A stretch of DNA of 64,000 nucleotides from positions 124,001 to 188,000 of the forward strand of contig JOAA01000013.1 of NCBI GenBank assembly GCA_000720375.1, in the 5' to 3' direction. Within the stretch, counting starts at the first letter, position 1. Every line of letters starts with the position of its first letter. The stretch comes from Rhodococcus rhodnii (GTDB lineage Bacteria; Actinomycetota; Actinomycetes; Mycobacteriales; Pseudonocardiaceae). The notes below the pieces were generated by a model. It did no database searches. It was given only the letters and a program-made list of their open reading frames with translations, and had not been told where the DNA came from. The position numbers and the translations under genes were made by a program. This document shows positions 1 to 9,047 of this stretch, piece by piece.

Positions 1-638
1 GTTGTGGCACTGGTGCGTTGACGACCGCCGTGCTGACCGCAGACCCGGCTGAGGTCGTCGGGGTCGATCCGTCCGAAGGATTTCTGGCCACGGCACGCGC
101 CCGGATCAACGACTCACGCGCCAGCTTCGACGTAGGCGACGCACTTTCCCTGCCGGACGGCAGGTTCGATGTCGTGGTCAGCGGGTTGGCGCTGAACTTC
201 GTGCCGGACGCGCGGCTTGCCGCGGCTGAGTTCGCCAGAGTTGGCGATGTCGTAGCCGCCTATGTCTGGGACTACGCCGAAGGCATGGAAATGATGCGGC
301 ACTTCTGGGACGCGGCCACCGCACTCCATCCGGCAGCGCCCGACGAAGGACGCCGTTTTCCCGTGTGCAGGCCCGAGCCGCTCCGCCGATTGTGGACCGA
401 CGCCGGACTGCAGGACGTCACGGTGCAAGCGATCGACGTACCAACGGTTTTCGCTGACTTCGACGACTACTGGACGCCCTTCCTCGGGGGCCAAGGTCCG
501 GCGCCCGCGTACACCATGTCCCTCACCGAGGACCGACGGAACGCGCTGCGAGACCGTGTCCGTGCGCGCCTACCATCCAATCCGGACGGCACCATTTCCT
601 TGACTGCCAGGGCATGGGCCGTCCGGGGGAGGACCTGA
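1..638 (+). CDS. SAM-dependent class I methyltransferase, 5' end outside the window
   Basis: The reading frame is already open at the first bases, so the N-terminus lies upstream and the visible ~211 residues are the rest of the protein. The glycine-rich SAM motif I (Cys-Gly-Thr-Gly-Ala-Leu) is encoded at bases 3-20, directly at the edge. The acidic residue that would bind the SAM ribose follows in GVDPSEG (Asp codon about base 66), then a DALSLPDG motif and the FDVVVSG strand typical of Methyltransf_11/25 folds. The first in-frame TTG (base 18) falls inside motif I and cannot be the real start. The small-molecule or macromolecule substrate cannot be told from sequence. It ends directly against the convergent DUF2252 gene, with no gap between the two stop codons. 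Confidence 0.8.
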   Translation, partial: CGTGALTTAVLTADPAEVVGVDPSEGFLATARARINDSRASFDVGDALSLPDGRFDVVVSGLALNFVPDARLAAAEFARVGDVVAAYVWDYAEGMEMMRHFWDAATALHPAAPDEGRRFPVCRPEPLRRLWTDAGLQDVTVQAIDVPTVFADFDDYWTPFLGGQGPAPAYTMSLTEDRRNALRDRVRARLPSNPDGTISLTARAWAVRGRT

Positions 639-1949
639 CTACAGCCCGGGCATCTTGTCGTTGCGGAACAGGTCGACGAAGATCTGGTGGTCTTGCCGGG
701 TCCGCGCGCCGTAAGCGTGCGCGAAGTCGACCAGGTGCGCGACGAACCCGTTCTCGTCCTTGTCGACTGCGGCCACAATGGCTTCTTCGGTGGCGAAGTC
801 GACCAGGTCGTGGCCCGACTCGTCGTCGGCGACCGAGTGCATTCGGGCGACCGCGCGGCCGAGGTCAGCGATCACGCCGGCGAGTTCGTCCGGTTCGTTC
901 ACATCGGACCAGTCCAAGTCGGCCGCATAGGGCGACACCTCGGCGACCACCTGACCGATCCCGTTCAGCTCGGTGTAACCGAGCCAGTGGTCGGCGTGTG
1001 CCTGCAAGGCCCGCTGCGACTCCACGGTCCGGTGTCCCTGGTGCTTGAAGTATCCCTGCACGTTGGCGTCGTCGATGTGCCGGGCGACGGCGGGCACCTG
1101 GGCCTGCTTCATGTAGATCACAACGTCGTTCTCCAGCGCTTCCGTGTGCCCCTCCAACAGGAGGTTGTACGACGGCAGCCCGGCGGACCCGATGCCGACT
1201 CCCTTGCGCAGCACCACGTCCTTGACCTGCGTGGCCACCGACTGCAGGGTGGACGCCGGATGGGGGAGCGTGCCCAGGTACTGCTCGAACGCGCCGAGCA
1301 CGGCCTGCTTGGTCGCCTCGTCGATCCGGAAAACACCGTCACCGTCAGCGAAACGGCGTTCGTAATTGTCGAGTGTGGTCTGTTGGGCGAGCAGTTCGAC
1401 GCGTGTGTTGAGCCGGGCGCGCTGAAGCACCCTGAGCAGGACGCCGTTGGCGTTGTCCAGCGTGATCGAGCCGATCGCCTCCTCACCGCCCGCGACGATG
1501 GCCCGCAACTCGGTCAGGTAGGCCGAAGCGAAGCGGGTGACCAGCTCGGTGATCACCTTGTCGGACAACGCCTTCGCGTATCCGATCAAGGCAACGCTGG
1601 CCGCGAGCCGCTTGAGGTCCCAGGAGAACGGGCCGACGTAGGCCTCGTCGAAGTCGTTGACGTTGAACACGAGCCGCCCGGACCCGTTCATGTAGGTGCC
1701 GAAGTTCTCGGCGTGTAAGTCCCCGTGGATCCATACCCGGCTGGTGCGCTCGTCGAGAAAATCGTTGCCGGCGAACTCGCCGGTCATGTCGGCGTAGAAC
1801 AGGCAGGCGCTGCCCCGGTAGAACGCGAACGGCGAGGCCGCCATCTTGCGGAACTTGCGGCGGAACGCGGCACGGTCCAATGCGATCAGCGCAGCGAACT
1901 CAGTCGACAGGACGTCGGCTATCTGAGCCGAGCGCTCTTCTGCAGTCAT
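639..1949 (-). CDS. DUF2252 family protein
   Basis: A 436-residue protein matching the DUF2252 family, whose biochemical role is not established. Conserved blocks visible are SPFAFYRG (39-46), WIHGDLHAENFG (73-84) and NVNDFDEAYVGPFSWDLKRL (96-115). The HGDLHxENFG and NDFDEA pair resembles the catalytic loop and metal-binding Asp of the aminoglycoside-phosphotransferase/kinase-like fold, so a phosphotransferase activity is a reasonable inference, not a demonstrated one. It has no signal peptide or membrane helix, so it is probably cytosolic. The ATG at 1947-1949 starts about six residues before a continuous helix-rich N-terminus typical of the family. It is convergent with the upstream methyltransferase fragment and seems to be transcribed alone. 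Confidence 0.85.
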   Translation of the reverse strand: MTAEERSAQIADVLSTEFAALIALDRAAFRRKFRKMAASPFAFYRGSACLFYADMTGEFAGNDFLDERTSRVWIHGDLHAENFGTYMNGSGRLVFNVNDFDEAYVGPFSWDLKRLAASVALIGYAKALSDKVITELVTRFASAYLTELRAIVAGGEEAIGSITLDNANGVLLRVLQRARLNTRVELLAQQTTLDNYERRFADGDGVFRIDEATKQAVLGAFEQYLGTLPHPASTLQSVATQVKDVVLRKGVGIGSAGLPSYNLLLEGHTEALENDVVIYMKQAQVPAVARHIDDANVQGYFKHQGHRTVESQRALQAHADHWLGYTELNGIGQVVAEVSPYAADLDWSDVNEPDELAGVIADLGRAVARMHSVADDESGHDLVDFATEEAIVAAVDKDENGFVAHLVDFAHAYGARTRQDHQIFVDLFRNDKMPGL

Positions 1950-2100
1950 GGCAATAGATTACGGCCAGCCGCGGTGGGTGATCAGCCGGCCGGTGCCGGT
2001 ACCGCACCCATGACCCAAGTCGCTTCGCCCGAGCCGACGGAAGAATTCCAGTGTTTCGACTCTGGCAAGAGTCGAGACAATCCGGCATCAGACGAGCCTG

Positions 2101-2286
2101 ATGGTCCAGCTCACCGGATTCTGCACGGCACTGGATTCTGCGTTGCGAAGCGGGAAAGCCGCCTTGATCACCACCTATGTCAGCCAGATGGAGCCTCATC
2201 TGCACGAACACATGGACAGCGACCTCGCCAGAAACATGCGGCGTGGGTTCTGGGACGCCGGGATGCGAAAGGCGAAGCTCGTCTGA
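2101..2286 (+). CDS. possible small hypothetical protein or gene remnant (61 aa)
   Basis: This lies in the otherwise gene-free 1950-2294 interval. The frame has mostly G/C third positions and a sensible amino-acid mix, and it ends ...RRGFWDAGMRKAKLV. The same frame stays open upstream to a stop at 2011, so the ATG at 2101 could be an internal Met of a decayed gene rather than a true start. There is no convincing ribosome binding site in front of it. I recognise no family. The alternative is chance openness in high-GC DNA. Apart from this frame I see nothing in the interval beyond the upstream region of the DUF2252 gene. Confidence 0.25.
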   Translation: MVQLTGFCTALDSALRSGKAALITTYVSQMEPHLHEHMDSDLARNMRRGFWDAGMRKAKLV

Positions 2287-2294
2287 CGACCGAG

Positions 2295-4850
2295 TCACCC
2301 GGCCATAACCCGGCCGAGTTCGGCACGGGAGTGGATGCCGAGCTTCCGGTACGCCCGCGCAACGTGTGACTCGACCGTCCTTGGACTCATGAACAGCGTT
2401 GCGGCCACTTGTTTTGTGGTCATGCCGCTGACGACCAGGTCGGCGACGCGCTGCTCGGTCTGGCTCAGCTGTGCCGCGGCGCTGCGGCGGCGGCTGACTC
2501 TGGCCAGCTCGGCACGGGCCATCGCGGCCCAGACCGGGTACGTCAACTCCGAGAAGATCGCCTCGGCTGAGGTGAGTGCCGTCGCGGCCGCGCCTGGGCG
2601 GCGGGCCCGGCGCAGCAGACGCCCACGCAGCAACAACACCCGGGCCTGGTCGAATCGGCTCCACCGCGGGTTCACGTCCAGGGCCGAAGAGCCGTGGGCG
2701 GCCGCGATGGTGGCGCGGGCACGTGCCAGCACCGGTTCCATCCACGGCCTGGGGAATCGGACGTACCGCTGCTCGAAATCGGCCAGTTCCGCCGAGGCCT
2801 CCGCCAACCGGTCCAGCTCGGCCAGTGCGCAGATCCGCTCGATCGCCGGGTCGTCCCGGCCGAGAGGGTCCTTGATTCCTATGGTGGCCAGGTGCCGTCG
2901 GCTACGTCCGGTGTAGCCGACGACCGCGGCCGGGTCGGCTTCGGAAGCGGCGATGAACGCGAGCACACTCAGGTAGCCGACAGCTATGGCGAGGTCACCG
3001 TTGGCTTCGGCACGGTCGGCGCCATCTTCCGCGATCTGTCTAGCCTCGTTGAGCTCTCCGGCGTGCGCGTGGACGAACGCGCGCAGCCGGCGCGGACGGT
3101 CGGCGAACTGCTGGCCGAGCTGCATCGCGGCCGTCGTCGCCAGATCCGCGTATTTCCTTGCCGCGGAAAGGTTGCCGGCGACGAGCTCCACCTCGCCAAG
3201 GTGGGTGAGCAGGTCGGCCTCGCTGGCCACGTCGGCACGTGCGAGCATCGTGGCGAACCTGTGCCGTGCACGGTCCACAGTGGAGTCCACGGCCAGGTAC
3301 CACATGCCAGGCACTGGGCTGGTCAGGTCGGCAAGGCCACGGTCGAGCAAGTCCGTCCGGGGCGGCAGACCGAGCTGGGCCGAGGTGTGGCACAGGTTCA
3401 GCAACGCACCGGCCAGCGAGTCCGAATCGGCCAAGGCCGACACGGCTGCTTCTGCGTGCAGGTGTGCCTCGGCGCAGTCCGTTGAGTAGAACACGGACAG
3501 CTTCGAGTGCAGCTGGCCGGTCAGTTCCTGGTCGGACTTGGCGTCATCCAGCGCGGACTCGAGCAGCTTCGCGGCCACAACACCGTTTTCCTGATGCCAG
3601 GCGATCGAGCCGCGAACCATCAGCGCACGTGCCCGCAACGGCCCGGCGGCGAGCGCAGGAATCTCCTCGTCCAGCAACTCACGGGCGGCATGGAGGTCGC
3701 CAGACGAGAACAACGCCTCGGCGAGCAATACGACACGCCTGCCGTCGGCCGCAGTCGCGTGGCTCGGTGTCCGTGACCTCGACAGCGTCAACAACTCCGC
3801 CGCGACCATGGGCTCGGCGTCCAGAGCTGCGTTTTCCAGCGTCTGGGCGACCGACTCGTCCGGGCCGAGGATGCTCAACGCGAGGTGCCGCGGGTCTGAT
3901 TCGACTTTGGCGAGGCGGCGATGAACGGCGCGGCGCCGCGGCGCGGGTGCTTCGCCGTAGATCACGGCGGCGAAGAGCGGATGACCGAACGTCACCGTGT
4001 TGCCGTGCACCTCGATCAGCCCGGCGAGCTCACCGGCTTCAAGACCAGCGGTCACGTCGTCGTCGAGAGCCGCACGCAGCCCCTCCACCGTGGGAGACGT
4101 CATCGCGGACGCGGCGAGCAGTACGTCACCCGCCAGTGGACGAGGCGGCACCAGCCAGTCCGGCAGGAGACCTTTGGCCATCTCCACAGCCATCAACGGG
4201 TTGCCCTGGCACACCGCGTTCAGCCGCGTCAACACCGGCCGCGGCAGACTCCGACCGAGCTGGTGATGCACCACGCCGTATAGCTCGGCCTCGGTCATCC
4301 CGGACAACCACAGCTGCTCTTCAAGACCCCATAGCGGTGCGCCCGCATGCTCGGCGCGCCGAGCGACCAGCAGAGCAACGGGCGCACCGCCCAACCTGCG
4401 GCTTGCGAAATCCAGGACGGCGGCTGTCTCCCGGTCCAGCCACTGCACGTCGTCGACGACCAGCAGAACCGGCTTCTGCGCGGCGAGCGCACGCAGCACG
4501 CTGACCGTGGCGGCCGCGACCACGTGCGGATCGGCCGGTTGATCGGCGTCCGCACGATGGGTGGCCACCTCAAGAGCCCGGCGCTGCACCGCCGGGATGG
4601 CTGGCAGTTCGGTGATCAGGTCGGCTAGTCCGGCGTAGGCGTAGCCGGTCTCAGTGGAGGCAGGACTGCACTGGAGCACCGTCCAGTCACGAGCCTGCGC
4701 CTGTGCGACGGCCGCCGCCACGATCGTCGACTTGCCGATCCCGATTGTGCCTTCCACCAAGAGACCGGACGCGCGTCGGTCAAGCAATGACGTGACGCGC
4801 GCCAGCTCCGCTTCCCGGCCGATGATCACCGGCGTCCCCAGCTCGCCCAT
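2295..4850 (-). CDS. large ATP-binding LuxR-family (LAL) transcriptional regulator
   Basis: An 851-residue MalT/LAL-type regulator. The N-terminal STAND-like ATPase has GREAELARV (11-19), Walker A GTIGIGKST (34-42) and Walker B VLLVVDDVQWLD (128-139). A long alpha-helical TPR-like middle follows. The C-terminal LuxR helix-turn-helix covers about residues 793-848 (LSQTEQRVADLV..., then a recognition helix around SPRTVESHVARAYRKL). An in-frame extension to 5048 exists, but it would overlap the divergent gene and is low in LAL-like content. The ATG at 4848-4850 gives the family-typical start just before the GREAEL block. Such proteins switch on operons when a ligand or partner binds the ATPase/TPR part. 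The target is unknown, but the divergent STAND-WD40 gene is the obvious candidate. Confidence 0.9.
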   Translation of the reverse strand: MGELGTPVIIGREAELARVTSLLDRRASGLLVEGTIGIGKSTIVAAAVAQAQARDWTVLQCSPASTETGYAYAGLADLITELPAIPAVQRRALEVATHRADADQPADPHVVAAATVSVLRALAAQKPVLLVVDDVQWLDRETAAVLDFASRRLGGAPVALLVARRAEHAGAPLWGLEEQLWLSGMTEAELYGVVHHQLGRSLPRPVLTRLNAVCQGNPLMAVEMAKGLLPDWLVPPRPLAGDVLLAASAMTSPTVEGLRAALDDDVTAGLEAGELAGLIEVHGNTVTFGHPLFAAVIYGEAPAPRRRAVHRRLAKVESDPRHLALSILGPDESVAQTLENAALDAEPMVAAELLTLSRSRTPSHATAADGRRVVLLAEALFSSGDLHAARELLDEEIPALAAGPLRARALMVRGSIAWHQENGVVAAKLLESALDDAKSDQELTGQLHSKLSVFYSTDCAEAHLHAEAAVSALADSDSLAGALLNLCHTSAQLGLPPRTDLLDRGLADLTSPVPGMWYLAVDSTVDRARHRFATMLARADVASEADLLTHLGEVELVAGNLSAARKYADLATTAAMQLGQQFADRPRRLRAFVHAHAGELNEARQIAEDGADRAEANGDLAIAVGYLSVLAFIAASEADPAAVVGYTGRSRRHLATIGIKDPLGRDDPAIERICALAELDRLAEASAELADFEQRYVRFPRPWMEPVLARARATIAAAHGSSALDVNPRWSRFDQARVLLLRGRLLRRARRPGAAATALTSAEAIFSELTYPVWAAMARAELARVSRRRSAAAQLSQTEQRVADLVVSGMTTKQVAATLFMSPRTVESHVARAYRKLGIHSRAELGRVMAG

Positions 4851-4965
4851 AACAGCGTGTCTACGGCAGATCGGTTGTTCGGCGCCGGAGCGTAACCGCC
4901 GATCAATCAAAATCAACCAATGCGATACTGCGTGTGACTGGGAAACGAAAGGATCAGGACGCGCT
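4851..4965. promoter_or_regulatory. divergent promoter region between LAL and STAND-WD40 genes
   Basis: A 115-bp spacer serving both genes. It has an AT-richer stretch around 4901-4930 beside an imperfect inverted repeat (GATCGGTT at 4869-4876 and AACCGCCGATC at 4894-4904, with a GGCGCC centre). The right end carries AGGA about six bases before the GTG start at 4966. The inverted repeat is a candidate operator for the LAL protein, which is inference only. Confidence 0.35.
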
Positions 4966-7900
4966 GTGCCACGACCAGAACGTCCACTCGAGTCCGCGGA
5001 CGAGGTTCTGCTCCGGTTCGCCGCCGACCTGCGCAACCTGCGGGACAAGGCCGGCAGCCCGACCTACCGCGAGCTGAGCAAGGTCGCGCACTACTCGCCG
5101 AGCGTCCTGTCCGAGGCGGCGAACGGCCGGACCCGGCCCAGCCTCGCGGTCACGCTGGCCTACGTGGACGCGTGCGGGGGAGACCGTGACGAGTGGGAGC
5201 AGCGGTGGCACGCCCTCGCAGATCGTCAGCCCACGGCAATCACGGACGACGAGGTCCCGCCGTACGTCGGGCTCGCCGCGTTCCAGCCCGATGACGCGGA
5301 CCGGTTCTTCGGCCGGGAGAAGCTGGTCACCGCGTTGCGGGCGCGGGTTCGCCAACGGCGGTTCGTCGGGGTCTTCGGTGCGTCCGGCTCGGGCAAGTCG
5401 TCCCTGCTCAGAGCTGGCCTGGTCGCGGGCACGAGCACGCCGAGCGTGTTGTTCACGCCGGGACCGAACCCGATGGAGGAGTGCGCGGTCCGCCTCGCCG
5501 CGCTGACTGGTGGCTCGGCGAGTTCGGTGCGTGCCGAACTGGACGCGGATCCGCAGAACCTGCATCTGCTCGTCCGGCAGGCCGTCGCCAACGAACCTGA
5601 CGGCACGGACTTGCTGCTGGTGATCGACCAGTTCGAGGAGACCTTCACACTCTGCACGGACCGCGAGCAACGATCCCGGTTCATCGCCGCGCTGGTCCAC
5701 GCGGCGAACGCGGACACCAGCCGCACCCGCGTGGTGATCGGTGTCCGGGCAGACTTCTACGGGCACTGCGCGCAGTATCCGCAACTCGTCGAAGCCCTGG
5801 ACGACGCCCAGGTCATGGTCGGACCGATGTCCACCGACGAGCTACGGGAGGCCATCACGGCGCCCGCTGCCCGCGCGGGCTGCATGGTGGAAACGGCGTT
5901 GGTGTCCAAGTTGATCGCCGACACCGCCGGTGAGGGTGCCGTCCTGCCGCTGGTGTCGCACGCGTTGCTGGAGACGTGGCGCAGGCGCAGCGGAGCCCGG
6001 CTCACCCTCGGCGGTTACGAGGCGGCGGGCGGAATTCACCACGCCATCGCGCGTACCGCCGAGGACGTCCACAACGGCCTGGACGAGAACCAGCGCGAGA
6101 CAGCTCGTCGGATCTTCCTACGTCTCGTCGCGCTGGGCGAAGGCACCGAGGACACCAAACGCCGTGTGCGCCAGCGGGAATTGGACGCGGACAATCCGGA
6201 AACGCGGGCCGTGCTGGACAGGCTGGCCGACGCGCGGTTGCTGACGCTGCACAGTGAATCGGTCGACATCGCCCACGAGGCGTTGATCCGTTTCTGGCCG
6301 CGGCTGCGGGATTGGCTGTCCGACGATCGCGAGGGGCTGCGTATCCACCGGCAGCTCACCGAGGCGAGCGACGCGTGGGAGTCGGCCGAGCACGATCCAG
6401 GCGCACTCCTTCGCGGCACCCGACTGGCCAGGGCGAGCGACTGGGCTGCCGCGCACGGCGAGATGCTGACGAAGCGGGAACGCGACTTCCTCCAGGCCAG
6501 CCAGCAGGCGCTGGCCGTGGAGCAAGCCATGGCCCGGCGGCGCACGCGTCGGCTACGTCAGCTCGTGGCGTTGTTGGCCGTCCTGCTCATGCTGGCGTCC
6601 GCGGCGACGGTCTACGCGATCCAATCCCAACGCGACGCCACGGCACAACGCGACATCGCGCTCGCGCGCAAGGTCGTCAATGACGCGGTGGCGGTGGAGG
6701 CGACCAATCCCGCGTTGGCCAGCCAGCTCAGCCTGGCCGCGTATCAGCTGAGCGCGATCCCCGAGACCCGTGACAGGTTGCTCGCGACGACGTCCACTCC
6801 CATCGCCAGCAGGCTCGCCGGGCACACCGCCGAGGTGCTCGCGTCGGCAGCGGATGCCAACAGCCGAGTGCTGGCCACCGCGGGCTCGGACAAAACTGTG
6901 CGCTTGTGGGACATCAGCAACCCGCAGAACGTGACCGAACTCGGCGCGCTGACCGGACACACCGATGTGGTCAACGCCGTGGCCTTTGGCCCGGACGGCA
7001 CGCTCGCCACAGCAGGCAACGACAAGTCTGTTCGGCTGTGGGACGTCCGCGAGCGCCGGGAGACCGGTGTCCTGAATGGACATACAGGCACGATCAATGC
7101 TGTGGCCTTCGGTTCGGATGGCACGTTGGCAACCGCCAGCAACGACCGGACCATCCGGCTATGGAATGTCCGGGAACGTAGCCAAATCGCTTCCTTGTCC
7201 GGACATGCGGGCGGTGTGCGAGCACTGGCGTTCAGTCGTGACGGCTCAACGATAGTCAGCGGCGGCAACGACAAGACCGTTCGGCTGTGGGACGTGCGGG
7301 AGCGCCGTGAGACAGCCACGTTCTCGGCTCCCGGTGCGATCAACGGTGTCGCCTTCAGTCCGGACGGTTCCACTGTGGCCTCGGCCAGCAGTGACAAGTC
7401 CGTACGGCTATGGGATGTCCGTGAACGCCGCGAAATCGCGGTCCTGAATGGACATACCGACATCGTCAACACAGTCGCGTTCAGCACCGACGGCCGTTAC
7501 CTCGCCAGCGGTGGCAACGACTACACCGTGCGGCTGTGGGATGTCCCCGATCGTCGCGAAGTGACGATCCTCAATGGACACACCAACATGGTGAAGTCGG
7601 TGTCGTTCACGGGAGACGGCCGCAGCCTGGTCACGAGTAGTGCTGACAAGACAACCCGCGTGGAGAACCTCGCCCAGGTCGTGTTCGGCAAGCACGCCGA
7701 CTCGTTGCGCTCAGCGGTGTTCAGCCCCGACGGGCGCACGTTGGCGACGGCGGCCAACGACCAAACCGTGCGGCTCTGGGACATCAGCGATTCCGACCGT
7801 CCTCGTGAACTCGCCGTGATCAAGCAGCAGACCACCGTGTGGTCGGCGCTGTTCAGTCCCGACGGCCAGCTGCTGGCCACCAGTCACGACGACCAGACCG

Positions 7901-8691
7901 CTCGGCTCTGGGACGTCCGCGACATGGCGCACCCACGGCCGTTGGGGGAGATTCGCCACACCGAGGCGGTGTGGTCGACCAGGTTCAGCCCGGATGGCCG
8001 GGTTCTGGCCTCGGTCGGCGGGGACGCGGTCCGGCTGTGGGACATCAGCAACCCGGACGGCCCTCGTCCGCTGGGTGCGATTGAGGGCAAGCCGATCACC
8101 TCGGTCCGGTTCAGTCCGGACGGCCGCATCCTGGCCACGGCGAGTGCGGACAACACGACCGGGCTGTGGGATGTCAGTGCCCCGGCCCGGCCGCGTGAGG
8201 TCAACGCCTTGCGTGGCCACACTTCCCGCGTCACCCAGGTCGCGTTCCGGCCTGATGGTCGCGTTCTTGCCACCGCCAGCTGGGATCACGACGTGCGGCT
8301 GTGGGATATTTCCGACGTGGTCAACCCCAAGGAACTCGGTGTACTCAAGGGGCACACGGAGACGGTCACGTCGGTCGCCTTCAACCCTGACGGCACCGCC
8401 CTCGTATCGGGTAGCCACGATCGAACCGCCCGGCTGTGGGATGTACGCGATCCCAGCAATCCGAGGGAAGCCGCGACATTGGCCGGCCACACCGGAGTGG
8501 TCATCTCCGTCGTGTTCAGCCCTGACGGCCGTACCGTGGCGACGGGCAGCCATGACCGGACGGCCAGGTTGTGGCAGATCGATGTGGACCGGGCGGCCCA
8601 ACGGGTCTGTGCCCTTGCCCGTCCGGCCGTCAGCCAGGCCGAATGGCACACCTATTTCCCGGGATTGGACTACCAGCCGCCCTGTCGGTGA
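4966..8691 (+). CDS. XRE-type HTH / nSTAND1 NTPase / 14-blade WD40 repeat protein
   Basis: A 1241-residue multidomain protein. Residues about 15-72 form an XRE-like helix-turn-helix. Residues 99-118 carry the PYVGLAAFQPDDADRFFGRE signature that precedes nSTAND1 ATPases. Walker A is GASGSGKSS (138-146) and Walker B is near 211-223 (LLLVIDQFEE). A hydrophobic helix at about 533-555 (after RRRTRRLRQ) looks membrane-spanning. From about residue 611 to the end there are fourteen WD40 units, each with a GH and a RLWD element, enough for two seven-bladed propellers. The unit near 7640-7680 lacks the WD pair (TTRVENL). GTG at 4966, preceded by AGGA, gives the HTH start; the upstream open frame lies in the promoter. 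Known relatives are signalling scaffolds or regulators. Some STAND proteins are anti-phage sensors, but nothing here proves that role. Confidence 0.9.
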   Translation: MPRPERPLESADEVLLRFAADLRNLRDKAGSPTYRELSKVAHYSPSVLSEAANGRTRPSLAVTLAYVDACGGDRDEWEQRWHALADRQPTAITDDEVPPYVGLAAFQPDDADRFFGREKLVTALRARVRQRRFVGVFGASGSGKSSLLRAGLVAGTSTPSVLFTPGPNPMEECAVRLAALTGGSASSVRAELDADPQNLHLLVRQAVANEPDGTDLLLVIDQFEETFTLCTDREQRSRFIAALVHAANADTSRTRVVIGVRADFYGHCAQYPQLVEALDDAQVMVGPMSTDELREAITAPAARAGCMVETALVSKLIADTAGEGAVLPLVSHALLETWRRRSGARLTLGGYEAAGGIHHAIARTAEDVHNGLDENQRETARRIFLRLVALGEGTEDTKRRVRQRELDADNPETRAVLDRLADARLLTLHSESVDIAHEALIRFWPRLRDWLSDDREGLRIHRQLTEASDAWESAEHDPGALLRGTRLARASDWAAAHGEMLTKRERDFLQASQQALAVEQAMARRRTRRLRQLVALLAVLLMLASAATVYAIQSQRDATAQRDIALARKVVNDAVAVEATNPALASQLSLAAYQLSAIPETRDRLLATTSTPIASRLAGHTAEVLASAADANSRVLATAGSDKTVRLWDISNPQNVTELGALTGHTDVVNAVAFGPDGTLATAGNDKSVRLWDVRERRETGVLNGHTGTINAVAFGSDGTLATASNDRTIRLWNVRERSQIASLSGHAGGVRALAFSRDGSTIVSGGNDKTVRLWDVRERRETATFSAPGAINGVAFSPDGSTVASASSDKSVRLWDVRERREIAVLNGHTDIVNTVAFSTDGRYLASGGNDYTVRLWDVPDRREVTILNGHTNMVKSVSFTGDGRSLVTSSADKTTRVENLAQVVFGKHADSLRSAVFSPDGRTLATAANDQTVRLWDISDSDRPRELAVIKQQTTVWSALFSPDGQLLATSHDDQTARLWDVRDMAHPRPLGEIRHTEAVWSTRFSPDGRVLASVGGDAVRLWDISNPDGPRPLGAIEGKPITSVRFSPDGRILATASADNTTGLWDVSAPARPREVNALRGHTSRVTQVAFRPDGRVLATASWDHDVRLWDISDVVNPKELGVLKGHTETVTSVAFNPDGTALVSGSHDRTARLWDVRDPSNPREAATLAGHTGVVISVVFSPDGRTVATGSHDRTARLWQIDVDRAAQRVCALARPAVSQAEWHTYFPGLDYQPPCR

Positions 8692-9047
8692 ACGCCGCCC
8701 CGGCGGGTGCGTGCACGCTGCCCGGAAGGTCGCCCACACCGGCTGGCCCGCTTCGTCATGGTCCTTTGTAGACCACCGACCTCGTTATGTTGCTGATTCA
8801 CGAACTCCGTGTGGTCCACGCCAATTGGATGTTGTCTGAAACTGGACGCCTTCCGTGTCGCGCTTGACAGGAAGACGCGGCTGCTGGGACGGTGGTATTG
8901 GTCTAAACCAGTGGAGATCACGCCTGGGGAGAAACAAGGGGAGGCGGGTCCGTGTTTTTTCACGACTTGAATGAATTGAACAAGGCCAAGCCGAGAGGAC
9001 GTCACAGCCGGGGGAAGTCCACGCGCCGAGGGGAGAGCTGATTGTCG
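8692..9047. other. 356-bp intergenic region upstream of the StrR-like gene
   Basis: I see no gene here. It contains a small CCGCC/GGCGG stem-loop right after the STAND gene stop (8695-8706), a GCGTGCACGC palindrome (8708-8717), the DasR-like site at 8897-8912 and a purine-rich ribosome-binding segment at 9029-9038. Reading frames crossing it have no protein-like character. Confidence 0.5.
8897..8912. promoter_or_regulatory. DasR-responsive-element-like operator
   Basis: The 16-mer ATTGGTCTAAACCAGT matches the published Streptomyces dre consensus (A-G/C-TGGTCTAGACCA-G/C-T) at 14 of 16 positions and is nearly palindromic. It lies about 135-150 bp upstream of the StrR-like activator. In Streptomyces the GntR-type regulator DasR uses such sites to tie aminosugar supply to antibiotic activator genes. 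Whether this organism has a DasR cannot be seen here. Confidence 0.5.

Noticed and set aside
7000..8600. Possible tandem DNA repeat or CRISPR-like array
   Set aside because: The periodicity (~120-130 bp) is that of WD40 blades in a coding frame; units are diverged, and there are no short identical repeats with unique spacers.
6744..8651. Repeat-rich minus-strand frames opposite the WD40 region
   Set aside because: They only mirror the WD40 repeat units (for example RRSRTSHSR repeats) and are not a separate repeat protein.
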